A stretch of DNA of 64,000 nucleotides from Prochlorothrix hollandica PCC 9006 = CALU 1027 (GCF_000332315.1 NZ_KB235933.1:683992-747991); one strand, 5' to 3'. Numbered from the stretch's first letter, positions 1 to 10,012 are shown. Program-made: numbers and translations. The notes: generated by a model not told the origin, from the sequence alone.

Positions 1-1
1 T

Positions 2-310
2 GGCTGTAGTGTCGTGCCCGGTTTACCCCAAGAGCAATGGGTTTTGACCTTTGTCAGTTCGATCCTGGGGGGGATTATTTGTGGCCTCGCCGGTTATCCC
101 CGCAAGCCGGGACAGAGTTTCGCATGGCAGTGGGTGTTGGTGCTGTCTCCCCTGTGGGGCATTTTGTTTTTAGCCTTTGGGGTGGGTCCGATCGTCACCC
201 GCACCTCAGACTGGTTACCCTTAGCCCAAAATGCCGGGGGCTTTGTGGTAGGAGCGCTGGTGGCCTATCTGCCGTCCCAGTTCCGCAATGCATCCCCTTC
301 GGAGACCTAA
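2..310 (+). CDS. Small multi-pass membrane protein, possibly 5'-truncated by the window edge
   Basis: The frame is open to the left edge of the window. The first candidate start is GTG at 14, which gives 98 residues, but the gene may begin upstream. Three hydrophobic stretches are visible: about residues 9-27 (WVLTFVSSILGGIICGLAGY), 37-60 and 74-88. The fold suggested is a small three-helix inner-membrane or thylakoid protein. I recognise no family motif. A second overlapping frame (37-318) lacks this hydrophobic pattern and is treated as a shadow. The function is unknown. Confidence 0.5.
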   Translation, partial: GCSVVPGLPQEQWVLTFVSSILGGIICGLAGYPRKPGQSFAWQWVLVLSPLWGILFLAFGVGPIVTRTSDWLPLAQNAGGFVVGALVAYLPSQFRNASPSET

Positions 311-318
311 CCCCCTAA

Positions 319-1031
319 TCACTAGGTTCAACCGACCCCTAGCCCCACCAGGCCGGGGAACAAGATTGCATTTCCCCCCAGCATTGGGGGCATCGGGGGG
401 CCAAGATCAGGACTTCGAGGTTTGGATCAAATAGGTGGGTACACGGTAGCTCCCACCAGGGGAGATGGGGAGCAAGCATTCTTCAACGTCCGTTTCCCGT
501 TCTGGGAGAGGGATTTAGGGTGAGGGTCTTCGGCTTAAGAGACCGATCGCCGGGGATCATAGGGTTCATAGGTCTGGCTTATGTCATGATTTGGTGACAT
601 GAAGATCCCCGATCGCCGTAGAATTAAGGCATCACTAGGCTAGTGTCATCATCACTGCCCTGAGTCGCTGGAGGGCTACACCCTAGGCTGTGACTATCAT
701 CTAACGGTTTTTCAGGGGTAATCATGGCGGTCAGTCTACCCTAGCGCCTGTTAGAGATCGGGCGGATCATGGGGATCACCCCCCTCAACCCCCAATCTAG
801 GTCTATCTAGGTTCAACCCTGAATCTAGGCTCAATGTCTATCTAGGTTCAACCCTGAATCTAGGCTCAATATATTTAAGCTCAGTATATCTAGACTCAGT
901 ATCTAGACTCAGTATCTAGGCTCAGTTCTGCATCCCCTAGCCTGTGGCATTGCCATCCTGCCCGTGGTTTGGGTTCTAGGATCCCTGGTCTGTACCGCAA
1001 TTCCGCACGAGGTCTCTCGGAGAGTCAACCC
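319..1031. other. Non-coding stretch with tandem repeats
   Basis: No convincing gene lies between the membrane protein and the DUF4912 gene. The left part has a copy of the dispersed 'gagagggatttagggtgaggg' type repeat (about 503-523). The right part holds a tandem array at 802-925. I see no clear promoter or terminator. Confidence 0.6.
802..925. repeat. 35-bp tandem repeat followed by a shorter degenerate array
   Basis: A 35-bp unit starting TCTATCTAGGTTCAACCCTG occurs twice in a row (802-836 and 837-870). It is followed by shorter degenerate units of the form TATCTAGACTCAG up to 925. The array lies about 100 bp upstream of the DUF4912 gene start. Confidence 0.8.
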
Positions 1032-2303
1032 ATGGTTAGCAAACATCCCCCCTTAGAAGATATGACCCTGCGGCAGTTGCGGCGGGTGGCCAGTGGCCAT
1101 AACATCGCCCGCTATAGCCGGATGCGGAAGTCCCAACTGTTGACGGCCATTCGCCAACTGGAGCAAACTGATGTAGTACCCAATATTCCCCGCCGCTTAG
1201 AGGCCCAGGAAGAAGTGGAAGCGGCCAAGTTTAATCTGGGACCCAGCGCAACGGTTGGGGTCAGCCAAGTTTCCCTCAATGCCTTGAGTTCTGTCGATGA
1301 GGGGTTGCCAGTCTTACCGGAAGGCTATGGGGAAAGTCGCATTATTTTGATTCCCCGTGATCCCCTCTGGGCCTATGTCTACTGGGATGTGCCCAATGAT
1401 CACCGAGAGCATCTGCGCCGTCTGGGGGGCCAGGATCTGAAGCTGCGGGTCTATGATGTGACCCAAATTGACCTGGATACCCAGCAGCCCCATGCCCTCC
1501 TGGAATATGCCTGCGATGAAATGGCCCGGGATTGGTATTTGCCCATTGCGGTGAGCGATCGCGATTATCTCGTGGAAATTGGCTATACGTCCCGCGATGG
1601 GGGCTGGCTGGTGTTGGCCCGATCGACCCCCATCCACATGCCCCCCGTCTATCCGTCGGAGTGGGCCGAGGAACATTTTGTCGCGGTGCAATGGCACGAT
1701 GATTTGGTCGATCGCCAGGTCTATGTCTTAAATCCCCCCAATGGCTTGGTGGGCAGTGACGTAGCTAGCTTAGGTGCCCGCCACTTCCAGTCCCACAACC
1801 CCAGTTCCAGCCACCAACTCCAGCCCGCCTCCTCCCACACCAACGGCGCAGGGTATCTTCAGGGACTGGTGGCCCTCTCGTCCGGGACCGGCACCCCTGC
1901 CACCCGTGCTACCCGCCCTGAGGGGGTGGCTTCCTGGGAGACCTCCCCGTTGACCCCTCCATCCCCCAACGCCTTGAACCCCACGTCCCCCAGCCGGGGC
2001 GGAAATCCAGGGAACCCGGAGCAGACGGGATGGGTTCAGCCCACCAAGGAGCGACCCAGTGGGCTTCCTGCTAGTTCTGCTAACGGCAGAGATCGCCGAT
2101 CGTCATCCCCAGTGACCCGCCCCCAGTGGTCGATCGCGGCCCAAGGCACAGCCTATGCCCTGGCGCTGACGGTGAGCACCAGTGACCGCTGGGGTTGGTG
2201 GCCCACCCTGGATTTGTCCTGGGCCGATGTCCCCCTCCCCAGTCTCAAGACTGTCGCTGTGGCTGCGTTGACCTGGGGTAAGCGGTGGTTTGTTTCCGGT
2301 TAG
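1032..2303 (+). CDS. DUF4912 protein with N-terminal Rho_N/SAP-like domain
   Basis: The chosen start is ATG 1032, because GGAGAG lies about 8 bases upstream and the helix-extended-helix domain starts there; a longer frame opens at 969. Residues about 8-45 (MTLRQLRRVASGHNIARYSR) resemble the Rho termination factor N-terminal domain, a nucleic-acid-binding module. About residues 95-230 contain the DUF4912 signature (SRIILIPRDPLWAYVYWDV). After residue 250 the chain is Pro/Ser/Thr-rich and probably disordered, ending in a Trp-rich tail. This combination is common in cyanobacteria and its biochemical role is not known to me. The 3' end overlaps the start of the next gene by 19 bases, so the two are probably cotranscribed. 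Confidence 0.75.
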   Translation: MVSKHPPLEDMTLRQLRRVASGHNIARYSRMRKSQLLTAIRQLEQTDVVPNIPRRLEAQEEVEAAKFNLGPSATVGVSQVSLNALSSVDEGLPVLPEGYGESRIILIPRDPLWAYVYWDVPNDHREHLRRLGGQDLKLRVYDVTQIDLDTQQPHALLEYACDEMARDWYLPIAVSDRDYLVEIGYTSRDGGWLVLARSTPIHMPPVYPSEWAEEHFVAVQWHDDLVDRQVYVLNPPNGLVGSDVASLGARHFQSHNPSSSHQLQPASSHTNGAGYLQGLVALSSGTGTPATRATRPEGVASWETSPLTPPSPNALNPTSPSRGGNPGNPEQTGWVQPTKERPSGLPASSANGRDRRSSSPVTRPQWSIAAQGTAYALALTVSTSDRWGWWPTLDLSWADVPLPSLKTVAVAALTWGKRWFVSG

Positions 2304-3706
2304 GGTTGCGCGGCAGGTGGCAACGGTGGGCCTTAGTGCTGGGGTTGGGGAGCCTCAGTGGCTGTAGCCTGGGAACCGATGCCGATCCCCAGCTTCCCCC
2401 ATTACCCCAAGACTCCCTGATTCAGGCTTATTTCAACCATTCCCAGGCCCATCGCTACCGGGAACCCTACCGGCGGCAACGGCGATCGGGGGATGACCTA
2501 GAACAGGTGTTGGTGGAGTCGATCGCAGCGGCCCAAACCAGTGTGATCGTGGCGGTGCAAGAGTTGCGCCTGCCCCTGGTGGCTCAAGCCTTGGCCGATC
2601 GCCAACGGGCGGGGGTGCGGGTGCGGGTGGTGTTGGAAAATAACTACAGCAGCCCCATTCAGGACTCCCCCCAGTCCCAGGGGGATGATGCGGAAGATCG
2701 CGATCGTCGCCGCTACCAGGAACTGGTGCAACTGGTGGATCAGAACGGGGATGGCCAACTGTCCCCGGAGGAACTGAGCCAGGGGGATGCCCTCGTGATC
2801 TTGGATCAAGCCGGGGTGCCCCGCTTGGATGACACCGCTGATGGTTCCAAGGGTTCGGGACTAATGCACCATAAATTTGTTGTCATTGACGGACGCACCG
2901 TCATCACCGGATCCGCCAACTTCACCCCCAGCGGCACCCATGGGGACTTTAGCAGTGCGGCCAGTCGGGGCAATGCCAATCATCTCCTGCGCATCACTAG
3001 CCCTGAACTGGCGGCAGTCTTGACCCAAGAATTTGATCTGCTGTGGGGCGATGGCCCTGGGGGGAAGCCCGATAGCCGTTTCGGCCTGAAAAAGCCGCGC
3101 CGTGCCCCTAAAACCGTCAATGTGGGCAGTACTGCCCTAACCGTTCACTTTTCCCCCACGTCCCCTTCGGTGGGCTGGCCCAACAGTAGCAATGGTCTGA
3201 TCGGAGCCACCTTGGCCAAGGCCCAAACCCAGGTCGATCTGGCCTTATTTGTCTTTTCGGAGCAGCCCCTGGCCAATATTCTCCAAACCCGCCATCAACA
3301 GGGGGTGCGCCTGCGGGTACTGATTGATGGGGGCTTTGCCTTCCAGGACTATAGTGAAGGGCTGGATCTGTTGGGGGTGACCCTGGGGCAAGCCAATTGT
3401 CAGGGGGAAGCGGGCAACCAACCCTGGGCGCAACCCATTACGACGGTGGGGGTGTCCCAGTTGCCGGAGGGGGATCTGTTACACCATAAGTTTGGGGTGA
3501 TCGATGGCCAAACGGTGATCACGGGGTCCCACAACTGGAGCGCAGCGGCCAACCATGACAATGATGAAACCCTGCTGGTGTTGACCAATCCCACGGTAGC
3601 AGCCCATTTTAACCGGGAGTTCGATCGCCTGTACGCCATCGCCCGCCTGGGTCTCCCTAAAACCGTAGAAACGAAGGTGCAGGAGTATCAACAGCGCTGT
3701 TTTTAG
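2285..3706 (+). CDS. Phospholipase-D-like lipoprotein with inserted EF-hand
   Basis: The N-terminus is a lipoprotein signal: Arg-rich, then a hydrophobic stretch, then a lipobox LSGC with Cys27. The start is GTG 2285, overlapping the DUF4912 gene. Two HKD (HxKxxxxD) motifs define a PLD-superfamily phosphodiesterase or nuclease: HHKFVVID at residues 195-202 and HHKFGVID at 400-407, each followed by GS.N. Between the first two beta elements lies a full EF-hand loop, DQNGDGQLSPEE (152-163), with acidic or oxygen ligands at positions 1, 3, 5, 7, 9 and 12. Calcium binding is therefore expected. It is probably a membrane-anchored extracytoplasmic enzyme acting on phosphodiesters (nucleic acid or lipid); the substrate cannot be read from sequence. 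Confidence 0.8.
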   Translation: MVCFRLGLRGRWQRWALVLGLGSLSGCSLGTDADPQLPPLPQDSLIQAYFNHSQAHRYREPYRRQRRSGDDLEQVLVESIAAAQTSVIVAVQELRLPLVAQALADRQRAGVRVRVVLENNYSSPIQDSPQSQGDDAEDRDRRRYQELVQLVDQNGDGQLSPEELSQGDALVILDQAGVPRLDDTADGSKGSGLMHHKFVVIDGRTVITGSANFTPSGTHGDFSSAASRGNANHLLRITSPELAAVLTQEFDLLWGDGPGGKPDSRFGLKKPRRAPKTVNVGSTALTVHFSPTSPSVGWPNSSNGLIGATLAKAQTQVDLALFVFSEQPLANILQTRHQQGVRLRVLIDGGFAFQDYSEGLDLLGVTLGQANCQGEAGNQPWAQPITTVGVSQLPEGDLLHHKFGVIDGQTVITGSHNWSAAANHDNDETLLVLTNPTVAAHFNREFDRLYAIARLGLPKTVETKVQEYQQRCF

Positions 3707-3737
3707 GCAAGGGAGCATCCCAGTTTCCGTAGTTTCC

Positions 3738-3826
3738 GTAGGTTGGGTTGAGGAATTAGGGCGATCGCCCCCACCGCTGCGTATGGCAAGGTTGCTCGTT
3801 GGGTTTCGTACCTCAACCTAACCTAC
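3738..3826. repeat. Palindromic 'GTAGGTTGGGT' repeat (family 2), short form
   Basis: It begins GTAGGTTGGGTTGAGG and ends CCTCAACCTAACCTAC, forming long terminal inverted repeats. An internal HIP1 site is present. It is followed directly by a 9-bp tandem array (TGGCTACGG, about 3827-3860). The rest of the gap up to 4052 holds nothing I can identify. Confidence 0.75.
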
Positions 3827-4052
3827 GGTGGCTACGGTGGCTACGGTGGCTACGGCGACTTTGTTCAGTCAACCAGGTCTTAGCCAGTCTGGTGTTGCCC
3901 CTATTTCCCTGGTTCCTTGCCCTCCGCCCAGCGCCCCCGCCAAACCTTAAAATCCTCTGTGCCTGTGTCAGTTGGAGGGGGGAGGGGTTACCATAGCTCC
4001 ACAAGCACTCGGTAACACCCGTTACGCATTTGGCCAGAGGACCTCGATATCT

Positions 4053-6287
4053 ATGTTGCGTCCAGACAAAACACGGATTCTGTTAATGGTGGGGGGAATT
4101 GGGATCATCGCCTTGGCGGGAGCCGTGGGGGGGCGGTTCTTGGGGTTGGGTACCATTCCCTCCACCTGGTCCTCGGTCTCAACGCTGCTGACCCTAGACA
4201 ACGGCGGCGTTGAGCCGGTGCAAACCCTGGGGAACTTATCCCCAGAGGAACTCACCGATCTGGCCCGCCAGTCTTCTTCCCGCGTCGATCGCAATCGTGC
4301 CCGTTATCTCCTGGCCCAACAACTGCTGCCCCTGCGTCCTGCCGATGCCCTGGAGTGGATCGATGGCCTGGAGAAGGATTACCCGGTGCTGGCTCCCCAT
4401 ATCCTCAGCCTGCGGGCACAACTCCAGGGCAAACTGGGCAACACCACCGCCGCCACCCAAACCTGGCAAATCCTTTTGCAGGACCATGGCACCAGTCCCG
4501 TGGCCGCTGAAGCCCTCTCTGCTTTAGCCCAAACCGATAGCCGCTATCGCGATCGCCTGATCCAAGAGTGGCCCGCCCATCCCTTGGCGGTGGAACTGGC
4601 CCTCAACACCCTAGAAGATCCCGATGCCGCTACCCCACCAGCCAATGCCCCAGACCGCCGCGCCTTGATGTTGCTGGTGGCTCGCCATGGTCTCTACACC
4701 TACCAACTACCGGGGATTCTCGATCGCCTGGTGGATCAATACAGCGCCGAGTTAACCCCCGCTGACTGGGCCGCCATTGGGTTTGCCCACTGGGAGAAAC
4801 TCAACTACCCGAAGGCCGCCAAAGCTTACGCTAAAGCCGAAGCGACTCCCCTCCATCTGTACCGAGCTGCCCGCAGTTTCCAGATTGCAGAACAACCAGA
4901 ATCGGCTATTACCTACTACAAAAAGCTGGTGGCCACCTTTCCCCAGGCTCCCGAAACAGCCCAAGGGCTAGCTAAATTGGCCCCTTTGCTGGAGGAACGG
5001 GATCTGCGGGCCGCTTTGCCCTATTGGGATCAACTGTATAAAACCTTTCCCGACTCTGCTGCCGCCGCCCTCCTGGGCAAAGCGGAAACCCTGTCCTTGC
5101 TGGGGAGCCAAGTCTCAGCGGATCAAGCGCGACAGTCGGTGCTGAGTCAATATGGGGACTCGGATGCCGCCGCAGAGCTGCGCTGGCGACAGGCCCAGGC
5201 CCAGGTCAAAACCAAGAACTTAGATAAAGCTGCGGCCCTGGCCCAAACCATTCAGGATCGCAATCCCCACAGCCCGATCGCCCCGGAAGCAGGCTTTTGG
5301 GCCGGTCGCTGGTGGCAGACGGCGGGCAACAATGCCAAGGCCAAAGCTGTCTTTGAACAGGTGCTGCGGGATCACCCGGACTCCTATTTTGCATGGCGAT
5401 CGGCGGTGTTTTTGAACTTACCCGTGGGGGATTTCCAATCCGTCTGGCAGGTAAACCCCGCTGTGCAGGTGGATCCCGTCCCCGCCGATCTCCCCGCTGG
5501 CTCCGAGGCGCTCCAGGAACTCTATCAACTGGGGCAATATGGGGATGCGTGGCGGTTGTGGCAGGTGGAGCTGACCAATCCCGTGGAACCCACCGTGGCC
5601 GAGCAATTTACCGATGGCTTAATCCGCATCGGCATTGGCGATTACCTGGATGGGATTTTCATGTTGGATAGTTTGAGTTTTCGCACGGATCCGGCGGAGC
5701 AAACGGCGGTGCAGGATCTGCACCACGGGGTTATTTTTTGGCACAATCTCTATCCCTTCCCGTTCCAGGACATTATCGAAACCTGGTCTAGCCAGCGCCA
5801 GGTCAATCCCCTGTTGGTGACGGCCCTCATGCGCCAGGAATCGCGGTTTATGCCGGGGATCGAGTCGGTGGCGGGGGCCATGGGGTTGATGCAGGTGATG
5901 CCCAGCACGGGGGACTGGATTGCGGGACAGGTGGGGTTAACGGGCTATGACCTGCGGGAACCGGACACCAATGTTAGCCTGGGCACTTGGTACCTCAACT
6001 ATACCCATGAGGAATGGCAGGGCAATTCCATGTTGGCGGTGGCGAGTTATAACGCAGGTCCCGGCAATGTGGCCGACTGGCTCGATCGCTACAGCCTGGA
6101 GGATGCCGATCTCTTTGTGGAGGATATCCCCTTTGGTGAGACCCAGGGCTATGTCAAATCAGTGTTTGAAAACTATTGGAATTATCTACGGCTCTATAAT
6201 CCAGAGATTTCCGACTTAGTGGGCCAATATTCCCCAGATCATGCCAAGATTACGTTGATTCATACCGATCAGTCTGGAAAACCCTAA
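4053..6287 (+). CDS. Soluble lytic murein transglycosylase-like protein with TPR helices
   Basis: Start ATG 4053 is chosen because AGAGG precedes it and a membrane anchor begins at once (ILLMVGGIGIIALAGAVGG, residues about 9-27); the frame extends further upstream without signals. The middle (about 80-560) is alpha-helical with TPR-like repeats, as in Slt70-type enzymes. The C-terminal SLT domain has the catalytic Glu596 in RQESRF, the AGAMGLMQVMP motif and VASYNAGPGNVADW. The enzyme cleaves the beta-1,4 bond between MurNAc and GlcNAc to give anhydro-muropeptides, in the periplasm and anchored to the membrane. The length of 744 residues fits cyanobacterial Slt homologues. Confidence 0.88.
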   Translation: MLRPDKTRILLMVGGIGIIALAGAVGGRFLGLGTIPSTWSSVSTLLTLDNGGVEPVQTLGNLSPEELTDLARQSSSRVDRNRARYLLAQQLLPLRPADALEWIDGLEKDYPVLAPHILSLRAQLQGKLGNTTAATQTWQILLQDHGTSPVAAEALSALAQTDSRYRDRLIQEWPAHPLAVELALNTLEDPDAATPPANAPDRRALMLLVARHGLYTYQLPGILDRLVDQYSAELTPADWAAIGFAHWEKLNYPKAAKAYAKAEATPLHLYRAARSFQIAEQPESAITYYKKLVATFPQAPETAQGLAKLAPLLEERDLRAALPYWDQLYKTFPDSAAAALLGKAETLSLLGSQVSADQARQSVLSQYGDSDAAAELRWRQAQAQVKTKNLDKAAALAQTIQDRNPHSPIAPEAGFWAGRWWQTAGNNAKAKAVFEQVLRDHPDSYFAWRSAVFLNLPVGDFQSVWQVNPAVQVDPVPADLPAGSEALQELYQLGQYGDAWRLWQVELTNPVEPTVAEQFTDGLIRIGIGDYLDGIFMLDSLSFRTDPAEQTAVQDLHHGVIFWHNLYPFPFQDIIETWSSQRQVNPLLVTALMRQESRFMPGIESVAGAMGLMQVMPSTGDWIAGQVGLTGYDLREPDTNVSLGTWYLNYTHEEWQGNSMLAVASYNAGPGNVADWLDRYSLEDADLFVEDIPFGETQGYVKSVFENYWNYLRLYNPEISDLVGQYSPDHAKITLIHTDQSGKP

Positions 6288-6324
6288 CTTTTTCCTGAAT
6301 CCCCCATCTGCTCCCCCATTACCT

Positions 6325-6864
6325 ATGGATCATCTGGATCATTCCCCCCCATCCCCCACCCCCCACCCGCTGGCCATTGCCCTGTTGACGGTGTCCGATA
6401 GTCGCACTGCTGCCACGGATCGATCGGGCCAGTTTCTGGCGCACCAGGTGACCCAAGGGGGCTATTGCCTACGGGAGCAAACCCTGGTCAGTGACGATCG
6501 CTATCAGGTGCGGGCGATCGTCTCCCGCTGGATCGCAGACCCCCAGATCCAGGTAATCATCACCACGGGGGGCACCGGGCCAACGGGGCGGGACATTACC
6601 CCCGAAGCGGTGCAGGTGTTGCTGGACAAAGAATTACCCGGTTTTGGGGAACTGTTCCGCTGGCTGTCCTATGGGGAGATTAAAACCGCCACCATCCAAT
6701 CCCGCGCCCTGGGGGGGGTGGCCAATGGCACCTATGTCTTCTGTTTACCGGGTTCCACCGCTGCCTGTCGCCTCGCCTGGGAGCAGTTGATTGCGCCCCA
6801 GTTCAACCCCCAAGATTCAGCCTGCAATCTGGTGTCCCTGCTGCCCCGCCTCGCAGAATCCTAG
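6325..6864 (+). CDS. moaB: MoaB/Mog-family molybdopterin adenylyltransferase
   Basis: The protein has 179 residues and is a single MoCF_biosynth domain. Key motifs are LTVSDSRT near residue 22 and [16 protein letters not shown] near residue 80, the signature that binds molybdopterin and ATP. Family members adenylylate molybdopterin before molybdate insertion, or act as paralogues of uncertain role. The gene lies 37 bp after the lytic transglycosylase on the same strand. A moaC gene occurs far away at 62 kb, so the two cofactor genes are not in one operon. The exact assignment to moaB rather than mog is not certain. Confidence 0.85.
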   Translation: MDHLDHSPPSPTPHPLAIALLTVSDSRTAATDRSGQFLAHQVTQGGYCLREQTLVSDDRYQVRAIVSRWIADPQIQVIITTGGTGPTGRDITPEAVQVLLDKELPGFGELFRWLSYGEIKTATIQSRALGGVANGTYVFCLPGSTAACRLAWEQLIAPQFNPQDSACNLVSLLPRLAES

Positions 6865-6967
6865 GAAACTGACCAAACCTGAATAACGAACTCTAAACCG
6901 TGCAAAAACCGTGCAAGGGCTGGAGTTTAAGGCATGATAGAAGTCATAGACTCCCGGATCCCCGCCT

Positions 6968-9900
6968 ATGATTCCCCTCCACCTTAGCCTCAAAAATTTT
7001 CTCAGTTACCAACAGGTGACCTTAGACCTGCGGGGCTTACACACGGCTTGCATCTGTGGCTCCAATGGGGCGGGCAAGTCATCCCTGCTGGAATCCATTA
7101 CCTGGGTGCTGTGGGGCCAAAGTCGGGCCGTGGCCGAAGATGATGTCATCCATGGGCGAGAAGCCGAGGCCCAAGTGGATTTCATTTTTGAGAATCATCA
7201 CCAAACCTACCGGGTCTTGCGCAGTCGCCACCGCAAACAAACCACCAGCCTAGAGTTCCAGGTGTCCCAGGGCTTTGATCCCCACAGCCAAAGCCATCAG
7301 TTCCGCAGCTTGACGGAAAAGGGGCTGCGATCGACCCAACAGCGCATTAACCAAACCCTGAAGCTGGACTATGAAACCTTCGTTAACTCCGCCTACCTGC
7401 GCCAAGGGCGAGCCGATGAGTTCATGCTGAAGAAACCCAGCGAACGGAAGCAAATTCTGGCGGATTTACTCAAATTACAGGACTATGACGACCTGGCGGA
7501 ACGGGCTAAGGATAAGGTGCGGGATTACAAGGCTCAAGCCACGGTCTTAGAGCAAAGCCTAGCCCTCCTGGCCCAGCAGTTGGCCACGGTCTCTACCCTG
7601 GCGGAGGACTGTGCCGCCCTCCAGGCCACCATTGCCGACCTGCAACAACAGCAGGCCCAGGATCAGCAGCATCTCCAAGCCCTGCAACAGCAGCAACAGG
7701 AGCAACAGCACTGGCGACAGACCTTGGACTGGCAACAGCAGCAACAACAGCGCCTTGGACAGCTTTTAGCCCAGTTAGATCAGGATTTGGCCCTAGCCGA
7801 GGGACAACGGCAGCAGTTGGACCAGATTCTGGGGCAGGGGGAAACCATCAGCCAGGGCTATGACCAGTGGCAACAGTTGCAGAGCCAGGAGGAAATCTGG
7901 AACCAGCGGGCCAGGGGTTACCAAGAGGCCAGCCAACGGCTCCAGACCTTGCAGCAGCAGTACCAGGAGCAGACCCACCATCTGCACCAGCAACGGGATC
8001 GCCTCCAGCAGCAACAGGAGCAGGTGCAGCAGCAGCAGGCCAGTTTGCAGCAAACCTTGCAGAAAAAGGTGGAGGTGGCCGTGGCGGTTCAAACCCTGTG
8101 TTTGGCCCGCGATCGCCTGCAACAGTTGGATCAGCTCCAGGTGCAGGTTACGCCCCTGCTGCAACGGCAAACCCAGATCCAGTTACAGCTCCAAGCCAGC
8201 CGGAGCCGCCACAGTAGCCGCTTAGAACAGGTGCAGGGCCAACTCCAGCATCTGGACCAGCAAAAAGCCCAATGGACCCGGCTCCAGCAGGAATTAGAGC
8301 AAATTCAGCAGCGCAGCGCCGCCCTGGAACAGCGCCAGGGCTATTTGGATCAGGTGCGGGAAAAGGGGTTGGAGCGGCGATCGTTCTGGGAGCGGCTCAA
8401 GGCCCACCACCGGGACCACGAAACCCAGTTGGAGGAGTTGGATCAGAAAATTGCCCAGTTGCAGGAACCGGGAATGCCCTGTCCGTTGTGCGATCGACCC
8501 TTGGACGATCAACACTGGGAGATTGTGCAACAACAACAACAGCGCGATCGCCGGGATATTTTAGACTTGATTTGGGTGGTGAAAGACCAAACAGCGGTTT
8601 CTGAACGGGAAATTCAGGTATTGCGCCAAGAATATCGCCAGGTGGAACAGGAGTTACAGGACTATGGGTCCGTCTTGGAGCGGCGGGGCCAACTGCAACA
8701 GCAACTGCGGGCCATAGAGGAGCTGGAAGAACAACGGCAGGCGTTGGCAACGGAAGCGGAAACTCTAGCCTATATCCTCAGCCAGGAAGAGTTTGAGCCA
8801 GAATTACAGCAAGAACTGCGTCATGTCGAGACTACTTTGGCCACCTTGGCCTATGACGATCGCACCCATGCCCTGGCACGGGGGGAGGTGGATCGGTGGC
8901 GCTGGGGGGAAATTCGCCAAGCGGAAATCCAAAGTGCCGAGCGCCAGTACCAGCAGTTGGAGGATCAGCGGCCCGTCTTGGCGACCCAACTGCACCAGCT
9001 ACAACAGCAGGAAGTCGCCCTGGCCCACAGTCCCCTGCACCAAGAGATGGCCCAAGTGCGCCAGAACCTGGAGGAACTGGACTATGATCTGGATCGCCAT
9101 ACCCAATTGCGGCGATCGCTGCGGGAAGCCCAGGGCTGGCAACTGCGCTATCAGGAACTAGTCCAGGCCCAACAGACCTATCCCCAGGTGCAGGAGCGGA
9201 TCCAGTCCTTGGGGCAGCAGCAGCAACTGCGGCAACAGGAACAGCAGGAATTACAGGGTCAACTGGAGGATTTGCGCCAACGCCTCGGAATGGTCCCCGA
9301 TCTCCAGGGGGATCTCGATCGCAGCCAACAGCAGATCCAGCACCGCCGCCAGCATCTGGATCAGCAATTAGCCGCCCTGGGCCGACTGCAACAGCAACAG
9401 CGCCAACTGGAAACCCTCGGTCAGCAACAGCAACAGCAGCACAACCAACTGCACACCTGCCGCCACCAACAACGGGTTCACCAGGAATTAGTCCATGCTT
9501 TCGGTAAAAACGGCATTCAAGCCCTGTTAATCGAGAATTTGCTGCCTCAGTTGGAAAGTGAGGCCAATAAAATCCTCTCCCGCCTCAGCGGTAACCAACT
9601 CCATGTCCAGTTTATTACCCAACGGGCACGGCGCAATAGTCGCAATAGCAATGACAAGCTCATTGATACCCTCGATATCTGCATTGCCGATGTGCGGGGG
9701 ACTCGGCCCTATGAAACCTATTCGGGGGGGGAGGCGTTTCGGGTCAATTTTGCCATTCGTTTGGCCTTGGCTCGCCTCTTGGCCCAGCGATCGGGGGCAT
9801 CCCTGCAACTGCTGGTGGTGGATGAGGGCTTTGGTACCCAGGACGCGGAGGGCTGCGATCGTTTGATTGCGGCCATCAATGCCATTTCTCCTGATTTTGC

Positions 9901-10006
9901 CTGCATTTTGGCCATCACCCACATGTCCCAGTTCAAGGAAGCGTTCCAAACCCGCATTGAGGTCACGAAAACCGGCCAAGGTTCCCAACTCAGTCTCACG
10001 GTTTAA
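6968..10006 (+). CDS. sbcC: SbcC/Rad50-type nuclease ATPase subunit
   Basis: The 1012-residue protein has the SMC/Rad50 layout. Walker A is GSNGAGKSS near residue 31. Two long coiled coils flank a zinc hook CPLC (Cys505 and Cys508). The ABC signature is YSGGEA near residue 917, and Walker B is LLVVDEGFG. With SbcD it would form an exo/endonuclease that opens hairpins and processes DNA ends. No sbcD lies next to it, so the partner must be elsewhere. The coiled-coil arms are extremely glutamine-rich, encoded by CAG/CAA runs, more than I expect for this family; this looks like codon-repeat expansion tolerated in a coiled coil. Confidence 0.92.
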   Translation: MIPLHLSLKNFLSYQQVTLDLRGLHTACICGSNGAGKSSLLESITWVLWGQSRAVAEDDVIHGREAEAQVDFIFENHHQTYRVLRSRHRKQTTSLEFQVSQGFDPHSQSHQFRSLTEKGLRSTQQRINQTLKLDYETFVNSAYLRQGRADEFMLKKPSERKQILADLLKLQDYDDLAERAKDKVRDYKAQATVLEQSLALLAQQLATVSTLAEDCAALQATIADLQQQQAQDQQHLQALQQQQQEQQHWRQTLDWQQQQQQRLGQLLAQLDQDLALAEGQRQQLDQILGQGETISQGYDQWQQLQSQEEIWNQRARGYQEASQRLQTLQQQYQEQTHHLHQQRDRLQQQQEQVQQQQASLQQTLQKKVEVAVAVQTLCLARDRLQQLDQLQVQVTPLLQRQTQIQLQLQASRSRHSSRLEQVQGQLQHLDQQKAQWTRLQQELEQIQQRSAALEQRQGYLDQVREKGLERRSFWERLKAHHRDHETQLEELDQKIAQLQEPGMPCPLCDRPLDDQHWEIVQQQQQRDRRDILDLIWVVKDQTAVSEREIQVLRQEYRQVEQELQDYGSVLERRGQLQQQLRAIEELEEQRQALATEAETLAYILSQEEFEPELQQELRHVETTLATLAYDDRTHALARGEVDRWRWGEIRQAEIQSAERQYQQLEDQRPVLATQLHQLQQQEVALAHSPLHQEMAQVRQNLEELDYDLDRHTQLRRSLREAQGWQLRYQELVQAQQTYPQVQERIQSLGQQQQLRQQEQQELQGQLEDLRQRLGMVPDLQGDLDRSQQQIQHRRQHLDQQLAALGRLQQQQRQLETLGQQQQQQHNQLHTCRHQQRVHQELVHAFGKNGIQALLIENLLPQLESEANKILSRLSGNQLHVQFITQRARRNSRNSNDKLIDTLDICIADVRGTRPYETYSGGEAFRVNFAIRLALARLLAQRSGASLQLLVVDEGFGTQDAEGCDRLIAAINAISPDFACILAITHMSQFKEAFQTRIEVTKTGQGSQLSLTV

Positions 10007-10012
10007 GCCCGA

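Noticed and set aside
7793..8170. Leu-rich minus-strand ORF in sbcC resembling a membrane protein
   Set aside because: It arises from antisense reading of CAG/CAA-rich coiled-coil codons, which gives Leu runs.
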